A stretch of 64,000 nt of DNA from the NCBI GenBank assembly GCA_039090855.1, contig CM076991.1:106466021-106530020 (forward strand). The letters are read 5' to 3'. The notes below the pieces were generated by a model. It was given only the letters and a program-made list of their open reading frames with translations. It made no database searches and had not been told where the DNA came from. The position numbers were made by a program, and so were the translations under genes. The DNA comes from Macrothele yani. Taxonomy: Eukaryota > Arthropoda > Arachnida > Araneae > Macrothelidae. How positions within the stretch are numbered: the first letter of the stretch is position 1; the number at the start of each line of letters is the position of its first letter. This document shows, in pieces, positions 42,831-53,582 of this stretch.

Positions 42831-44036
42831 TTTTACACCACTTTTTTTTTCTGATTTCTTTTTTTTGGGATTGGATGTTTAACGACCACCGTGAGCAACT
42901 AAATGGGCTATAAACATTCTGGTAAATTATCATTACATGCTGTATCCCCATATTTCATAATGTACAAACTCTCAACAAATCTTAAAGTTGATCTAGATTT
43001 TGGTGTTGAGAATTTTAATTTCGTTCCAGGCAGGAAGATGTCCGGTTAGGTATTAATAAATCAATGGATTCAACCTATTACATTTATGTTTGACCAGCAA
43101 CAAATGTTGTCCCACACTCTCATTGGTTAAGCCCATTTCATACTAGTTGCGTCATGACGACTGTGTGACATTGTGTTTGTCACGTTCGTTTGGTGAATTT
43201 TAACAGCATCTGAAGATGGTGCCCACTTTGGGTACCGAAAGATCTCATGTGTGTACATATTTTATTATATCATCTTTTTAAATGTATATATTAAATATTT
43301 TTACATTGGAGTTAAATAAATAATTATCGTGTCATTTCGGTAGTTTTCCATGCATGTAATTATCGGCACGAGTTAAATTCACAGTAATTATTTAAACATC
43401 CTGCATAATTCCCTAGCCGCTTCAAAATGTGGGGCCCTGGCCTGCAGCACCCCTAGCCCCCCTTTAAATGGGCTCTGATTTGTATGTCCTAACCCTATTG
43501 TACATAATCTGTAAGTTTTAAGCTAATACCTGCAGTCCATGTTTTTTGCAGTTTCCACAAACAGTAGTGTATAAGAGCATTTTTTTAGACGTGGTATCAG
43601 ACCAAGCTGTTGGCGACAGTGATGATGGGAGCGACAGTTAAAACAAGGGTGACTGACGACAGGCATAAGAATAATTACAACTGACTTTCCTGCATTAATA
43701 ATATAAACACCCAGATCCGTCTGTCTCTCTGGAACGCTTAACGTCACACAACGTCCGCATTGTTGCGCCATCACTTATCGAACAATTCGTGTGTGCTCTC
43801 GCTATGTCAAAATGATCACCTGCTATATAACAGCACGCGATCACTTTTAGATATCTAGGTGATCGCGTGCTAATTTAAAAACATTGGATTATCAATGACT
43901 CGAGTTGTATTCATCCGATCTACAAAATTCGAATTAAAATCTTAATATCACGGCAAGTTGCATTTGTATATTAATTTAATTTAGCACAATTATCAATTTG
44001 TATGCTTTAATTATCTTTTACTTTTTTAATTTAACT
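42831..44036. other. unassigned stretch
   Basis: No gene was recognised. A minus-strand open stretch at 43774-43523 (83 codons, with CFNCRSHHHC) has a Cys/His pattern but no family I can name. A strong hairpin lies at 43832-43871. Confidence 0.35.
43832..43871. repeat. perfect 13-bp hairpin
   Basis: AGCACGCGATCAC and GTGATCGCGTGCT pair perfectly around a 14-nt loop that itself contains the palindrome AGATATCT. No surrounding element was identified. Confidence 0.85.
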
Positions 44037-44485
44037 AACTTTCCGAGTTTAGTGCTGAATTTATTATACATTTTGCAAAATGTCGATCTGTCTAAACGCT
44101 CTAACCTACAATTAAAACTGAAATCTTAGATGTCAAAGTGAGCAAGATCGCATCTAAAAGCACATTACCGAGAATTTAAATAGTTCCGATTTGTAATACC
44201 AGATGTCGCATTATTTTCTAGCAAAGGCTTTGTTATGAAGTTTCAAACTAACTATCGAATAGGACAGTCTAAAACAAGCCGCGAAGGGAATAACAAGTGT
44301 GCCACAAAAAAAAAAAAAAATAAAAAATAAAAAAAAAAAAATAAAAAAAAATAATTTAACGCCAAAAATCAAAGTAAAAGTTATTACAGTAAGTTTACAC
44401 GAAAACAACTTTCCGAGTTTAGTTACACATTTATACACTTAATTATATTACACATTTTGCAAAATATCGATCTATCTAAACGCTG
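44037..44485. repeat. direct repeat pair flanking an A-rich block
   Basis: AACTTTCCGAGTTTAG followed by ACATTTTGCAAAAT and CTAAACGCT occurs at 44037-44103 and again at 44405-44483. Between them are unique sequence and an A-rich block at 44306-44353. It may be the remains of a tandem duplication or of terminal direct repeats. Confidence 0.6.
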
Positions 44486-44699
44486 TTAAACAGGAAATAT
44501 TTTACACGGAATGTTATTTATCCCGAGGTCTTTTTAAAACGGAACTGTATAGCATATAATATTTAGTTCTAACGCGAATGAGTTCTTACTATGTATAAGT
44601 TTTTCCTATATTTCCTTACAGAAATCCGGCGTCTATTTGATTTGTTTTCGATCTGCTTCAATTAAAAATTTCACTCTGTCATAGGACGGGCAACATTCC

Positions 44700-45610
44700 C
44701 TATATCATCATCATCATTGTCAACCATTATCAATTAACTGCTAGACAAAGGTCTCCCCAAGTTTCCTCCACAATGGTTTGTCTTGCGCCAGTCTCCTCCA
44801 TGCCACTCAGGCATACTTTCGAATTTCATCCACCCATCTCCCATGTGGTCTTTTCCTGTCCCTTGGAATCCAATCTAAAATTTCGGCTGTCCATCGATGG
44901 TCTGTCCTTCTGGCAGTATGTCCAGCCCATTGCCATTTCAGGGATTTAACTCTGATTATGTTGTCTTCCACTCTTGTCATTTTTCGGATCCACGAGTTCC
45001 TCTTCTTATCTCTCCTGGTTACATCAAGCATGCACCTCTCCATGGTTCTTTGAGTTGTCTGCAGCCTTTGTATGTCTCTTTTAGTTAAGGTCCACGTCTC
45101 TGCACCATACGTAAGCACTGGAAGGATGCATTGATCAAAGACTTTTCTTTTAAGACATAATGGCATATTGCTCTTGAAAATTATGCTGTTTCTTCCAAAA
45201 GCTCTCCATGCAAGTTTTGTACGCCGATTAATTTCTTCATCAATGTGACCCCCACTTGATATCTGCTGTCCAAGATAAACGTACGTGTCTTTTATCTCCA
45301 GCTTTTCTCCATCAATCGACAAATCTTCATTTCTTGTAAAAGCATTGAACATCACTTTTGTCTTCTGAAAGTTCATTTTTAATCCCACTTCTTTACTCTT
45401 GTCAGCAAGTTCCTGGATCATACTCTGTAGCTCTGATGGGGTAGTTGCAAAAATGACTACGTCATCAGCAAAATGAAGGTGGGTTAGATAATCTCCATTA
45501 ATCTTTATACCTTTGTTTTCCCAGTTCAGTGATTGAAAGACATTTTCCAATGTGGCATTAAAGAGCTTCGGAGATTGTCTCACTCCCTTTCCAATTTTTA
45601 TGTGTGTTAT
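44700..45610 (-). mobile_element. 5'-truncated RTE copy
   Basis: The minus strand aligns closely with the complete element from about 40150 to its TGATGATGATGATATA tail (44700-44720). It breaks off at about 45608 just before the GVRQ motif. 5' truncation with an intact tail is the usual outcome of target-primed reverse transcription. Few differences from the long copy are seen, so both are fairly young. Confidence 0.9.
44807..45583 (-). pseudogene. RTE reverse transcriptase, C-terminal part
   Basis: A 258-codon open frame with FNATLENVFQSLNWENKGIK, LHFADDVVIFA (catalytic Asp pair), YLGQQISSGGH, CLKRKVFDQCILPVLTYG and a basic tail with WAGHTARRTDHRW. It lacks the endonuclease and most of the RT fingers, and ends early at DEIRKYA because of a stop and a small deletion (RKRPHGRWVDE against RKRPRRRPHRRWVDE). 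It is useful as the reference for the Lys codon that became a stop in the long copy. Confidence 0.85.
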
Positions 45611-46452
45611 TAATATTTATTTAAAAAAAAAAAAACCCCGTCCTAGGACGGGCTATACACGCTAGTTTTAAATAAACACAAGAGTTATTTTTGGATGAAT
45701 CAATATTCAGCTTAACCAAAAGTAAAGAAATGATTTCAATTACCTGCTGTTTTAAATAATCTGGCATAATTACGATGCTGCGAAGAGTTATTTACAAATA
45801 TTAATAGCCTGATATTCAATGTACTTCATATTTACTGATACTTTAATATACGAGTACATGGAATGGAATCACTGTAAACAAACTTGAAGGGGAGGTAATA
45901 AATGCAGCTTTGCTTGTTTATCGGACGCTGAGCTGAAGACGTATATTTCCGTTCTTCAGCATAAATGTAGGTGACATAATGTATCCATGAAGAGATCCGT
46001 TCCCTCTTGATTCTACCAATACGTGAGGTTGATATTTCGCCATGCGCAGCCTCCGGGAAGAAAGGACGACAGTTTTCTTCGCGCTCTTGCTTCAACGTTC
46101 CCCAGGGCGAAGCGAAAATGGAATTCGCATTTGCATTCTAAAGGGAAACTTGCACCGTCTTTGGGAATATGTGATGTGGCGCATTCTCAGTGAAGTTAGT
46201 GGTGAATGTCGTTCTGAAATGCGGATGTCAGTGATGGCTACATACCTGCTAACGCTGCACAACGCAGAGTGACAACGTATTGCAATTTTTTTTTTTTTTT
46301 TTTTTGTTTTTGCGAGTAACAGCAAAGCTAGAAATTGCAAGCACACGCTGTATAATCGAACACGAGCACTTTTAACTCAACCAGAATTTGCATTTTTGAT
46401 ACACTCACAATATTCACAACCAAGATTTCATTTGTAATGCGGTCGGGTACAC
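45611..46452. other. unassigned stretch
   Basis: No gene was recognised. T-run at 46288-46309. CCGTCCTAGGACGGGC at 45638 is a short palindrome; ATAGGACGGGC also occurs at 44681, on the other side of the truncated RTE copy. Confidence 0.35.
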
Positions 46453-46738
46453 CAGTGGCGTATCTTGGATCCGAGATCTGGGTTATCTCACTCGCCCTCC
46501 CCGAACAATACTATTTTTTTTTAAATTGCGAAGTTTATTTTTTAATTGTTAAGTAATAGAAGTAATATTCTTTCCTAAATTTTAGGTACAGGCTATTGCT
46601 AACATGATACCAAATAATTATGAGGATTAGGATTTCAACACTTATTTGTACATGAACTCCATTCTTCTTTCCTTTTGTGTGAACTTGGGTGTTACGTTTT
46701 CACAAAAATGTTTCTTCCGAGTACTTTTTCATATTTAA
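46453..46738 (-). mobile_element. solo hAT end, same family as at 5280
   Basis: CAGTGGCGTATCTTGGATCC and about 280 following bases match 5283-5555, including ATTGTTAAGTAATAGAAGTA. The match stops at CATATTTAAAAC, which is also a phrase of the satellite that follows. Confidence 0.75.
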
Positions 46739-48070
46739 AACTTAATCGCCTTCGAAGTAGTCTCCTTCCGAAGCCACACACTTAGTCCTCTGCTGTTTCA
46801 AGACTTACATATTTGACACATAATCGCCTTCAAAGTAGTCCTCTTCTCAAGCCACACACTTTGCCCAGCGCTGTTTCAAGACTTACATATTAATCGTCTT
46901 CGAAGTAGTCCCCTTCCGAAGCCACACACTTAGTCCAGCGCCGTTTAAAGACTTACGTATTTGAAACTCAATCGCCTTCGAAGTAGTCTCCTTCCGAAGC
47001 CACACACTTAGACCAGCGCTGTTTCAAGACTTACATATTTAAAACTTAATCGCCTTCGAAGTAGTCTCCTTCCGAAGCCACACACTTAGACCAGCGCTGT
47101 TTCAAGACTTACATATTTAAAACTTAATCGCCTTCGAAGTAGTCTCCTTCCGAAGCCACACACTTAGTCCTGTGCTGTTTCAAGACTTACATATTTGCAA
47201 CTTAATTGCCTTCGAAGTAGTCCCCTTCCGAAGCCACACACTTAGCCCAGCGCTGTTTCAAAACTTACATATTTGAAATATAATCGCCTTCGAAGTAGTC
47301 TCCTTCCGAAGCCACACACTTAGTCCAGCGCCGTTTAAAGACTTACGTATTTGAAACTCAATCGCCTTCGAAGTAGTCTCCTTCCGAAGCCACACACTTA
47401 GACCAGCGCTGTTTCAAGACTTACATATTTAAAACTTAATCGCCTTCGAAGTAGTCTCCTTCCGAAGCCACACACTTAGACCAGCGCTGTTTCAAGACTT
47501 ACATATTTAAAACTTAATCGCCTTCGAAGTAGTCTCCTTCCGAAGCCACACACTTAGTCCTGTGCTGTTTCAAGACTTACATATTTGCAACTTAATTGCC
47601 TTCGAAGTAGTCCCCTTCCGAAGCCACACACTTAGCCCAGCGCTGTTTCAAAACTTACATATTTGAAATATAATCGCCTTCGAAGTAGTCCCCTTCTGAA
47701 ACCACACACTTAGTCCAGCGCCGTTTAAAGACTTACGTATTTGAAACTCAATCGCCTTCGAAGTAGTCTCCTTCCGAAGCCACACACTTAGACCAGCGCT
47801 GTTTCAAGACTTACATATTTAAAACTTAATCGCCTTCGAAGTAGTCTCCTTCCGAAGCCACACACTTAGTCCTGTGCTGTTTCAAGACTTACATATTTGC
47901 AACTTAATTGCCTTCGAAGTAGTCTCCTTCCGAAGCCACACACTTAGCCCAGCGCTGTTTCAAAACTTACATATTTGAAATATAATCGCCTTCGAAGTAG
48001 TCCCCTTCTGAAACCACACACTTAGTCCAGCGCTCTTTAAAGACTTACATATTGAACTTAATCACCTTCG
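46738..48070 (-). repeat. 78-bp satellite with 390-bp higher-order repeat, from a transposase 3' end
   Basis: About 17 units of 78 bp (one is 70). Read on the minus strand, each unit encodes KCVASEGDYFEGD followed by a stop, the usual C-terminus of a mariner-type transposase, plus the next 20-odd bases. Marker variants (CCGTTTAAAG at 46941, 47331, 47721) show a five-unit, 390-bp higher-order repeat present twice, then a four-unit version. The array lies downstream of the transposase remnant at 48070-48440. Confidence 0.9.
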
Positions 48071-48440
48071 AAGTACCCCTTCGGAAGCCACACAGTTTGT
48101 CCAGCACTGTTTCCACTGCGGGAAGCACTTTTTGAAGTTACAATCTGAAATACCGAGCAGCTGCTTCGTCTCATTCTGTTCTATCTGCACTATATCATGA
48201 TTTACCCCCTTTTAAGTCGTATTTGATTTTTGGGAACAAAAAAAGTCGCAGGTAGCAAGCTCTGGCGAATAGGGTGGCTGTAGGACGTGTTCAGTGCGGT
48301 TCATAGCAAGAAACTGCTGTTCAAGTTCCGTTGTATGGACAGGTACATTGTCATGGTGGAGTTACCACTCGCCACTCTCAGGCAATGCCGGCCTTTTGCG
48401 ACGAACTGCTACCCTCAAACACGCCGCAAAACATGACATT
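48070..48440 (-). pseudogene. mariner-type transposase remnant next to the satellite
   Basis: On the minus strand, in changing frames, one reads HHDNVPVHTT (decayed second catalytic block, about 48360), then PPYSPEL.ATFF (decayed PPYSPDLAPCDFF, about 48290-48250), and a C-terminus running into KCFPQWKQCWTNCVASEG (about 48125-48070). This is the order of a mariner-type DD34D transposase. It has many frameshifts. It is the source of the 78-bp satellite. Confidence 0.7.
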
Positions 48441-48639
48441 TTTAGTCCTTGTTGATTGCCTGGCCTGATAGAGCGTATACATGATGCATAACTCTCTCAT
48501 GATAGAAAAAAAAAAGGCAGTCAGTATCGTCTTGACATTGCTGCGTGTTCCCATTATTGCATTAAATAATATAGTAGTATTCTTATTATTGCATTCATGA
48601 TCATCTAAAGAAATGCCTGTGCGTATTGCTTTTCTTTAC

Positions 48640-48872
48640 CACGATGAAATGACAGTGGGCTGGACATATTTCCAAAACAACGGACCACTGATGAACAAAC
48701 AAAATTTTAAACTGGATTCTAAGGGACAGGAAAAGAACCAAGAAAAAAAAACACACGTGGGAAATGGACAGACTGGCCCAAGACAGTCCGTTGCTGAAAA
48801 AACTTGGAGAGACTTTTATCCAGCAGCGGACTGATAATGATTGTCAATGATGATGATGATGATATATTCGAA
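48640..48872 (+). mobile_element. RTE 3' end fragment, diverged
   Basis: GGGCTGGACATATTTCCAAA at 48657 and the following sequence correspond to the basic C-terminal region of the RTE protein. TGTCAATGATGATGATGATG at 48842 is the same tail as in the long copy. It is more diverged and frameshifted, so an older insertion. Confidence 0.75.
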
Positions 48873-48889
48873 TTTATACTTCAAAGCAG

Positions 48890-48970
48890 ATCTGTCCAGG
48901 TTAGGTCCGGGTCGGGTCCAATTATGTGACAGCTGGGTCCGGGTCCAAAATATTTGACCCGTTTCCAACT
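48890..48970. repeat. GGGTCCGGGTC-type repeat
   Basis: Short repeats of GGTCCGGGTCGGGTCC and GGGTCCGGGTCC flank about 20 bp. They resemble the GGCCCGGGCCC motif at 4508 and 33700 and also lie upstream of a family A copy. Confidence 0.5.
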
Positions 48971-49029
48971 CTAGCACGAACACACACGTTACATTTAGAG
49001 TAAGGCATGGTATCCAACTGCATACCTAA

Positions 49030-49759
49030 AACAAGTTAGTAAATTCACGCAATGCACTGATTATGATACGCTTTCCAACATACCAGAAATCATTACTCAA
49101 GTTATGAGGATAATGGCTGTAGAATAAATCCCGCTCCTAAGACCTGACCTTTGATCCCATTTCGATGATACTCAACAGAAGCGGTAAAGTATACTTCCGG
49201 AACAACATGATAAATTTTTGTCTCAATCGAAGCATGTTTACTTAAGTTATAACGCATAAGGGCGATGGAATGGATCCCACTCCTATGTCCGGTCATTTGA
49301 CACCATTTCGCCTTTTTTCAATAGGGTGCGTGCCCAGGTAGTCCTCTACCACATACTAAAATTTGATCGAAATTGAACTATTTATACGCACGTTATGACG
49401 CATAAGAGCAATGGAATGGATCCGCTCCTATGTCTTGGCATTTGACCCCATTCTGCCAGTTTCAATAGGGTTTGACCCCAGTCAGTGTCCTATTAGATAC
49501 TAAAATTTCATTGAAATCGAACCATTTTTACGCAACGTATGACGCATAAGGGTAATGGAATGGATCCCGATCCTATGTCCTGACCTTTGACCCCATTTCG
49601 TCCATTTTCAATAGGGTTCGTCCCCAGGTGGTCCCCTACCACATGCTAAAATTTCATCGAAATCGAACCATTTTCACGCGAGTTATCCTGCGGACTGGCG
49701 GACGAACGGACAAAGCTGGAGCATATACGCTTCTTCAACCTAATGTTGGAAAGCGTAAA
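49030..49759 (+). mobile_element. Helentron-like repeat family A, copy 3 (about 4 units)
   Basis: It has the same start (AACAAGTTAGTAAATTCACG), the TACGCTTTCCAAC subterminal motif at 49068, about four ~146-bp units and the terminal hairpin ending GTTGGAAAGCGTAAA. The tract before the hairpin reads GGACTGGCGGACGAACGGAC, slightly longer than in other copies. Confidence 0.7.
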
Positions 49760-50371
49760 TGACTCACATCCCCAAAGTGTCGGAGCTAATGTGCAAGATT
49801 CGTATGGTATCCTGATAATTACGGAAGCTCGCAATTCGTCAGAAGCCTTCTTAGCGACCCAGGTGCAAATCATGTAGAAAGTTGCTACCAAAGTCTCATG
49901 TTTTTTAATATCAGAATTTTTGTGTTCGATTTTTCTGCTGCTTTCGGAGCAAAAGAAACAATTCATTCCTTTTCTTTTATGGGATATTCGGTTATTCAGA
50001 ACAACATATCACAGGAGAATCTGCGATAAACCTTCCATAAAAAAAAGGGGCACAGCTGGTGCCTCAGGGACTCTGGATTCTTAGAGGGGTATGCTTTCAT
50101 GATATCTTTGATTTCATGAAACCTGAGAAAAGATATTCTATTACCCCCAAGGCAAAGAAAGAAATCCACAAATCTGACTCGATCGACAGGGAAGTCGCTT
50201 TAGGGATTCGAGGGAAGGTTTGTACTACGAAACGGCAAGGGAGTACAGGTAGAAATTTTATTTCATTTGTTGTTTAGGTGACAACGAATTAAACCTTCTT
50301 GGAACTGTAAGATCTTGTGGACAACCACTTTTATTAATCACATCCGGATATCCAATCATTATAAGAACATA
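49760..50371. other. unassigned stretch
   Basis: No gene was recognised. A 72-codon Lys-rich open stretch at 50059-50277 has no known domain. Confidence 0.35.
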
Positions 50372-51793
50372 CACTGCCGGAAAGTGAAAAAAGAACACCA
50401 AGAAGGAATTGGCGGATGATCATGAAATTTACATATGTTAATGGGGTCGAGTTTACGAAGGTGTGATGTTAATTTCGGGACCAACCGGTGAGCGCTTACG
50501 CCACAGCAAGGCATAATATGCAAATTATTGTCGGTGGTATTTAAGGAGTACGACGAAGTGAATGTAATCAGTCGTCGGTGTACGGACACGTGCGAAGACC
50601 CTGAAGAAGCTGCAATGCCTGGACATGGAAGACGTGTACGATTTCAGCAGTTATCGGACTTTTAGCGAGGTCGTCTAGTCGGAGGCCGGGTGGTCGTATC
50701 GTCGTATTGCGGAGCGAATTGGACGGGAAGTATCGGTGGTGGTACGATGGTGGCGTAGATGGTCCGAGGAACATTCCCACACGAGAAGACGTGGAACCGG
50801 GAGTCACAGACGGACTGATGAGCGGACCGATCGACGCATAAGAAGAGCAGCGTTGTCAAGCAGAACATCCACTGCGACGCAAATCCGAGCTGCCGTTGCA
50901 CCTGAGGTGACTGTGCGAACAATCCGCAACCGTCTACTGGATGCAGGACTACGTGCACGTGTGCCTCTGGCATGTGTAACTCTGACTCCAGCCCACCGTC
51001 AGGAACGGCTGCAGTGGTGTCGCCAACGTCTGCAGTGGAGAACGCAATGGCGATCTGTCGTGTTCAGCGATGAAAGCAGATTCTGCTTGGGAGCCTCTGA
51101 TGGCCGTATGCGTGTTCGCAGACGCACAGGGGAGCGTCTCCACCCTTCTTGCGTCCGCCAGCGACACACAGGGCCTACACCTGGTCTCCTGGTGTGGGGA
51201 GCGATCAGCTATAATTTACGTACACAACTAGTGTTTGTACCGGGTACGTTAAACAGCACCTCCTACATCAACAACATCATTCAACCCGTTGTTGTGCCTT
51301 TTGAAGGTCGGTCCATCGTGGTGTTTTCCAGCAAGATAACGCACGCCCACACACGGCACGTGCAACGCAACATGCACTTCAGGGTGTGAGACAACTTCCA
51401 TGGCCTGCACGTTCACCGGATTTGTCCCCCATTGAGCACGTGTGGGATTTTATGGGACAACGACTTATCCGGTCTCCACGGCCAGCCACGACCATCCCCG
51501 ATTTACTCGTCCAGGTTGAGGGTGCTTGGAACTCAATACCCCAAACTTATATCCAACATCTGTACGACAGACTCCATGCCAGAATTGCACAGTGTGCCGC
51601 AGTTCATGGCGGTTCAACCTCGTACTAACCATGTTACATGGAAATGTTATTTTTCTGTTTACCGGCAAATACAGCTGTATTTTGCCATATTGTTTTGATC
51701 ACGTTATCCTCTGTATTCCGTTATTATGCTGTATAAATTTCGTTGGTATCAGACGTCTCCTTCTTGGGGTTCTTTTTTCACTTTCCGCCAGTG
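50372..51793 (+). mobile_element. Tc1-like transposon, family Tc1-G
   Basis: CACTGCCGGAAAGTGAAAAA (50372) and its near complement ending at 51793 are flanked by TA on both sides. 1422 bp. Transposase on the plus strand. Confidence 0.95.
50614..51628 (+). pseudogene. Tc1-G transposase, frameshifted
   Basis: Starts MPGHGRRVRFQQLSDF and is then frameshifted near 50665. It resumes in the frame 50736-51389 with RRTDERTDRRIRRAALSSRT (the DR.IRR HTH linker), the first catalytic Asp in VVFSDESRFCLGASDGR, and GLLVWGAISYN. Another frame change near 51330 destroys the second block (VFQQDNARPHTAR is readable only in another frame). It resumes at 51386-51628 with LPWPARSPDLSPIEHVWDFM (third Glu present) and a normal end, GGSTSY. 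Catalytic residues survive, but at least two frameshifts inactivate the gene. Confidence 0.85.
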
Positions 51794-52302
51794 TAAATTC
51801 CGTCTTTGCAACGTTCAAGGGGAAAATAACGATATTGAAATGAACGGGAGGAACATGTAAAAAAAAAAAAAAATGGTGTGAATTCTGGAAAATTCCTGAA
51901 AACAGCGTGCAGCAAAGCTGCTGTAAGTCTTCCTCTCGTTATCAATAGTACAGCAGAGATGGGGGGGGGGGGGGGTCTCAGGGCTAAGAGAGCCTCTAGC
52001 TTCTGCAAAAAGATTTTACAATTTCTTTTACGGAAACTTCATATGAAGTAGATTAAAGAAAAAGGAATTCTTGACGGCATCTTCAACCGAAATATTGAAA
52101 GGCAAATTAAATTTTTCGTTCAATAAATAAATACAATTTTAGGAATCATTTTTACGGATTTAGTTTATAAAAACTGGTAGATAGGGAAGCAGCTATAGGA
52201 CTTCATGTCACATTTCACAGACACATGCATGTTTACCAACACCAGAATGTGAAATACCAGTTCAATGAATGACATTTTTACACCAGTGACGGTCAGGTGT
52301 TA
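51794..52302. other. unassigned stretch
   Basis: Contains A- and G-runs (51859-51873; 51961-51974). No gene was found. Confidence 0.35.
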
Positions 52303-53582
52303 TATTGGGTGTATGCAAAAGTTCTATCTGTTTTTGTAATAGATGCAAATTGCGAACGGTGGTGTTACGTCACAGATGACGCTACGATGCCGAATTTTCG
52401 GCCAATAAAGCGTGGAGCAGTAGAGCATATAGAGGCACTAGGTTTGTCCGAGTAAGTCATTCGTAACGGAAACCACGGACATTGTAACATGGCCTGCGAT
52501 AAGGAGCACATTAGACATTATTTAGTGTACGAGTCCGATAAAGGCCATACTGCTGCCGCGGGTTGCCGCAACATCTGTCAAGTGTATGGGGTGGATGCAG
52601 TTGATGATAGCACATGTCGCCGTTTGTTTCGGAAATTCCGGAACGGAGACAGAAGCTATAAAGATCAACCACGTCCTGGAAGTCCATCCGTGGTTGCTGA
52701 CGAGGATGTGGACCAAGCCATAACAAATGACCCACATCTAACCTTTCAGGAATTAGCGGAAACGTTGTCGGTACACAGAACAACAGTCGAAAGCGGATGC
52801 ATGCGCTTGGGTTCATCACCAAGTTCGAGAACTAGGTTCCGCACTAGCGTCCTGCAACGAGAGGAGAGAATCCGTACCTATGTTTCTTTGCTTTCTCGTC
52901 ACAGAAATGAACCGTTCTTGGGACGAATTGTAACGGGTGATGAGAATTGGGTACTGTACCGTAATGTAAAGCGTCGACGGACTGTGTGCCAAGGTGCGGA
53001 GCCTGCTCCATCGACATCAAAAGGAGGACTGCATCCCTAAAAGGTTTTGTCGAGTGTTTGGTGGGATGTTCAGGGAATAATCCACTGGGAGGTGTTAGCA
53101 CCTAACCGAACGATAAACGCTGACCTCTACTGCCAACAGTTGGACAGATTGCGAGAACAACTAACATCGAAGCGGCCAGCACACGTCAATCGCAAAGGCG
53201 TGATCCTTCATCGTGATAACGCTGGACCACATGCTGCGTTAATCAGTTGGCAAAAATTACTGGACTTTTGTTGGGAAGTGTCACATCACCCGGCGTATTC
53301 CCCTGACCTGGCACCTACGGACGACCACATTTTTCGATTGCTACAGAAAACTTTCGCTCTCCAAACCTTCGATGATGTGGACGATGTGAAAACGGCATTA
53401 CATGACATTTTTGACTTTAACTAAAACACGCGAGGTTTTCCGGCGTGGGATTCACCTACACATAGACAGATGGCACAAGGTCATATGGCAATTATTATTT
53501 GAAATCCTAGGTACGTTATTTCTTGTGCTTTCCTTTCTTTGTAGTCTACAAAATCGGGTAGAACTAATGCACACACCCAATA
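52303..53582 (+). mobile_element. mariner transposon, 1280 bp
   Basis: TATTGGGTGTATGCAAAAGT at 52303 and its near complement ending at 53582 (CACACACCCAATA) form ~27-bp terminal repeats flanked by TA. Length and ends are typical of mariner elements. Confidence 0.9.
52489..53424 (+). pseudogene. mariner transposase, one in-frame stop
   Basis: The frame runs 311 codons from 52489 to 53424 with a single TAA at 53038 where a Lys codon would fit. Features: N-terminal HTH (RHYLVYESDKGHTAAAGCRN; CRRLFRKFRNGDRS), the linker DQPRPGSPS, HTH 2 near FQELAETLSVHRTTV, first catalytic Asp in GRIVTGDENWVLY, second in ILHRDNAGPHAA, third in YSPDLAPTDDHIF, so DD34D. The stretch 52797-52855 reads as nonsense in this frame but gives a mariner-like HALGFITKFE in the next, so two compensating frameshifts are likely. 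Inactive as it stands. Confidence 0.85.

Noticed and set aside
43523..43774. Cys/His pattern as a zinc finger
   Set aside because: The spacing of Cys and His does not fit a C2H2 or other known finger, and the frame is short.
44290..44355. A-rich block as a poly(A) tail of a LINE
   Set aside because: No LINE 3' sequence precedes it on either strand; RTE copies here end in TGATGA repeats.
46738..48070. Regular repeats resembling a CRISPR array
   Set aside because: The units are contiguous with no unique spacers, derive from a transposase 3' end, and lie in a eukaryotic genome.
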